A DNA stretch of 5,451 bases from Thermococcus sp. (GTDB lineage: Archaea; Methanobacteriota_B; Thermococci; Thermococcales; Thermococcaceae), in the NCBI GenBank assembly GCA_026987155.1, contig JALSNG010000007.1, forward strand, positions 1 through 5,451, read 5' to 3'. The stretch's first letter is position 1. Each line of letters starts with the position of its first letter. Shown here one piece after another: positions 4,885 to 5,451 of the stretch. Both the position numbers and the translations under genes were made by a program. Under the pieces are notes generated by a model. It searched no databases and was not told the origin of the DNA. It saw nothing but the letters and a program-made list of their open reading frames with translations.

Positions 4885-5360
4885 GGTCTAAGAATGAATT
4901 TGATGATCTGCGCCTTATCTTTTTCAGAGTAATTGTACTCGATCTCTGAAGCCATGGTTTTCAATGCAGATTCTAAGACTTCCCTAATCTCAGATAAACG
5001 TGGACCATTCACTTTGGGAGTTATGATCCCTATAATACCGTCTGGTGAGTACTGGTACGAACCATCACTTCGAAGGAGTTTAACATACCTTGTCAATGAA
5101 ATGAGCTCCCGTCTTCCCCATGATTTTTCGTGGACTTCCATCTGGATCATTGGAGTATCCTTAAAAAACGTTGATTTTAAGTTTTTGATATCTCCTGGGC
5201 GGTTTCTTCTGAGAAGCTTATTTATTCCCAAGTTTGTGTTGAACAGTATTATCCGTTTGTTAGTTACTGCTAATCCATTAAAGTCTCCCGGAGAAATACT
5301 CAGATTATTGAAGACTGCGAGGATATACTCCCCCGGCATCAGGTAGTCCCGAAGCTCCAT
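4875..5360 (-). CDS. Small PH-like-domain protein of unknown function
   Basis: A 161-residue soluble protein without signal peptide or membrane helix. The N-terminal part resembles prokaryotic PH-like (bPH) domains: a start of LMPGEYILAV (7-16), a strand-turn-strand with AVTNKRIILFN (31-41), then several predicted strands (for example MIQMEVHEK and ELISLTRYVKLLRSDG) and a closing helix from RLSEIREVLESAL (121-133) onward. Such domains usually sense or present proteins or ligands, but no specific role can be assigned. The ATG at 5360 follows GGAGGGAGGAGGGAA, and a TATA box sits 23 bases upstream. The gene runs towards the phosphodiesterase gene, with stop codons 11 bases apart. Its coding sequence is visibly richer in A+T than the neighbours, with more ATA, AAT and TTA-type codons, which hints at separate acquisition. 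Family call is from pattern recall only. Confidence 0.8.
   Translation of the reverse strand: MELRDYLMPGEYILAVFNNLSISPGDFNGLAVTNKRIILFNTNLGINKLLRRNRPGDIKNLKSTFFKDTPMIQMEVHEKSWGRRELISLTRYVKLLRSDGSYQYSPDGIIGIITPKVNGPRLSEIREVLESALKTMASEIEYNYSEKDKAQIIKFILRPSE
4915..4924 (+). terminator. Candidate T-tract terminator for the phosphodiesterase transcript
   Basis: TTATCTTTTT on the + strand about 50 bases after the phosphodiesterase stop is the nearest T-run and could end this transcript. It lies within the convergent gene, antisense to its C-terminal codons. Confidence 0.35.
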
Positions 5361-5401
5361 TTCCCTCCTCCCTCCGGGTATTTATAGATTTCCCTCCTCC
5401 C
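5360..5401. repeat. 13-base direct repeat flanking the TATA box
   Basis: TTTCCCTCCTCCC at 5360-5372 is repeated exactly at 5389-5401, a 29-base period. The proximal copy overlaps the start codon's first base and the expected transcription start; the distal copy abuts the BRE. This arrangement suits paired operator sites, or a local duplication of the ribosome binding region. Confidence 0.75.
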
Positions 5402-5418
5402 GGAGGGTGTAATATATT
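5361..5418 (-). promoter_or_regulatory. Promoter region of the PH-like gene with duplicated G-rich tracts
   Basis: On the - strand GGGAAATCTATAAATA forms a good BRE/TATA, with CTATAAATA at 5387-5379. About 26 bases from its centre is the ATG itself, which would give a leaderless mRNA. A second A+T box, AATATATT at 5411-5418, would start transcription near 5389 and include the GGAGGGAGGAGGG ribosome binding tract in a leader of about 29 bases. The 13-base sequence TTTCCCTCCTCCC (+ strand) occurs twice, at 5360-5372 and 5389-5401, one copy on each side of the proximal TATA box. The distal copy also forms the hairpin CCCTCC-TCCC-GGAGGG (5392-5407). Confidence 0.6.
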
Positions 5419-5429
5419 GGCAGAAAAGC

Positions 5430-5451
5430 TCACAACCACTCGATCTTAACC
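5430..5451 (-). CDS. Possible C-terminal end of an upstream gene
   Basis: On the - strand the window edge can be read as codons ending V-K-I-E-W-L followed by TGA (5432-5430), a typical hydrophilic-hydrophobic protein end, with CTTTTCT shortly after as a weak terminator. Only six codons are visible, so the product cannot be named and the frame could be chance. Confidence 0.3.

Noticed and set aside
4933..5346. 137-codon open frame on the + strand opposite the PH-like gene
   Set aside because: It begins at a non-ATG codon with no ribosome binding site and lies entirely antisense to a gene with good start, promoter and fold-like pattern; the peptide looks like a mirror translation.

Overview
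The window looks like chromosomal DNA of a hyperthermophilic euryarchaeon of the order Thermococcales, most likely Thermococcus. The reasons are the close match of the uracil phosphoribosyltransferase and the Nre repair protein to what I recall of that group, GGTGA-type ribosome binding sites, BRE/TATA promoters giving short or absent leaders, a tRNA-Leu with encoded CCA, and a well-formed archaeal C/D box sRNA. Species cannot be fixed from the sequence alone.

Layout. (1) 1-1098 (+): the C-terminal four fifths of a MATE-family multidrug/cation antiporter, cut by the window edge. (2) 1149-1817 (+): upp, uracil phosphoribosyltransferase, with a short promoter region. (3) 1901-1988 (+): tRNA-Leu(CAA) with its own TATA box. 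(4) 1989-2310: about 320 bases with no convincing gene, containing a 9-bp hairpin and ending in a promoter. (5) 2311-3579 (+): an Nre-family DNA repair protein with an N-terminal four-cysteine zinc finger and a C-terminal PCNA-binding (PIP) motif, probably translated from a leaderless mRNA. (6) 3571-3629 (+): a C/D box sRNA whose first box contains the nre stop codon, with a BRE/TATA element at the right distance upstream, inside the nre coding region. (7) 3646-3738 (+): a 30-residue coiled-coil microprotein gene with a near-perfect Shine-Dalgarno sequence, three bases before (8) 3742-4863 (+): a cytosolic phosphodiesterase/nucleotide pyrophosphatase of the alkaline phosphatase superfamily. 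(9) 4875-5360 (-): a convergent, visibly more A+T-rich gene for a small PH-like-domain protein, whose promoter is flanked by a 13-base direct repeat. (10) 5430-5451 (-): probably the last codons of another gene.

The most interesting part is 3535-3750. One promoter appears to start a transcript whose 5' end is a complete C/D box sRNA, followed five bases later by the ribosome binding site of a microprotein and then the phosphodiesterase. No T-run follows the sRNA. The sRNA may therefore be processed out of an operon leader, or its kink-turn may act in place as an L7Ae-binding control element. The two guides predict two RNA methylation targets that can be checked directly.
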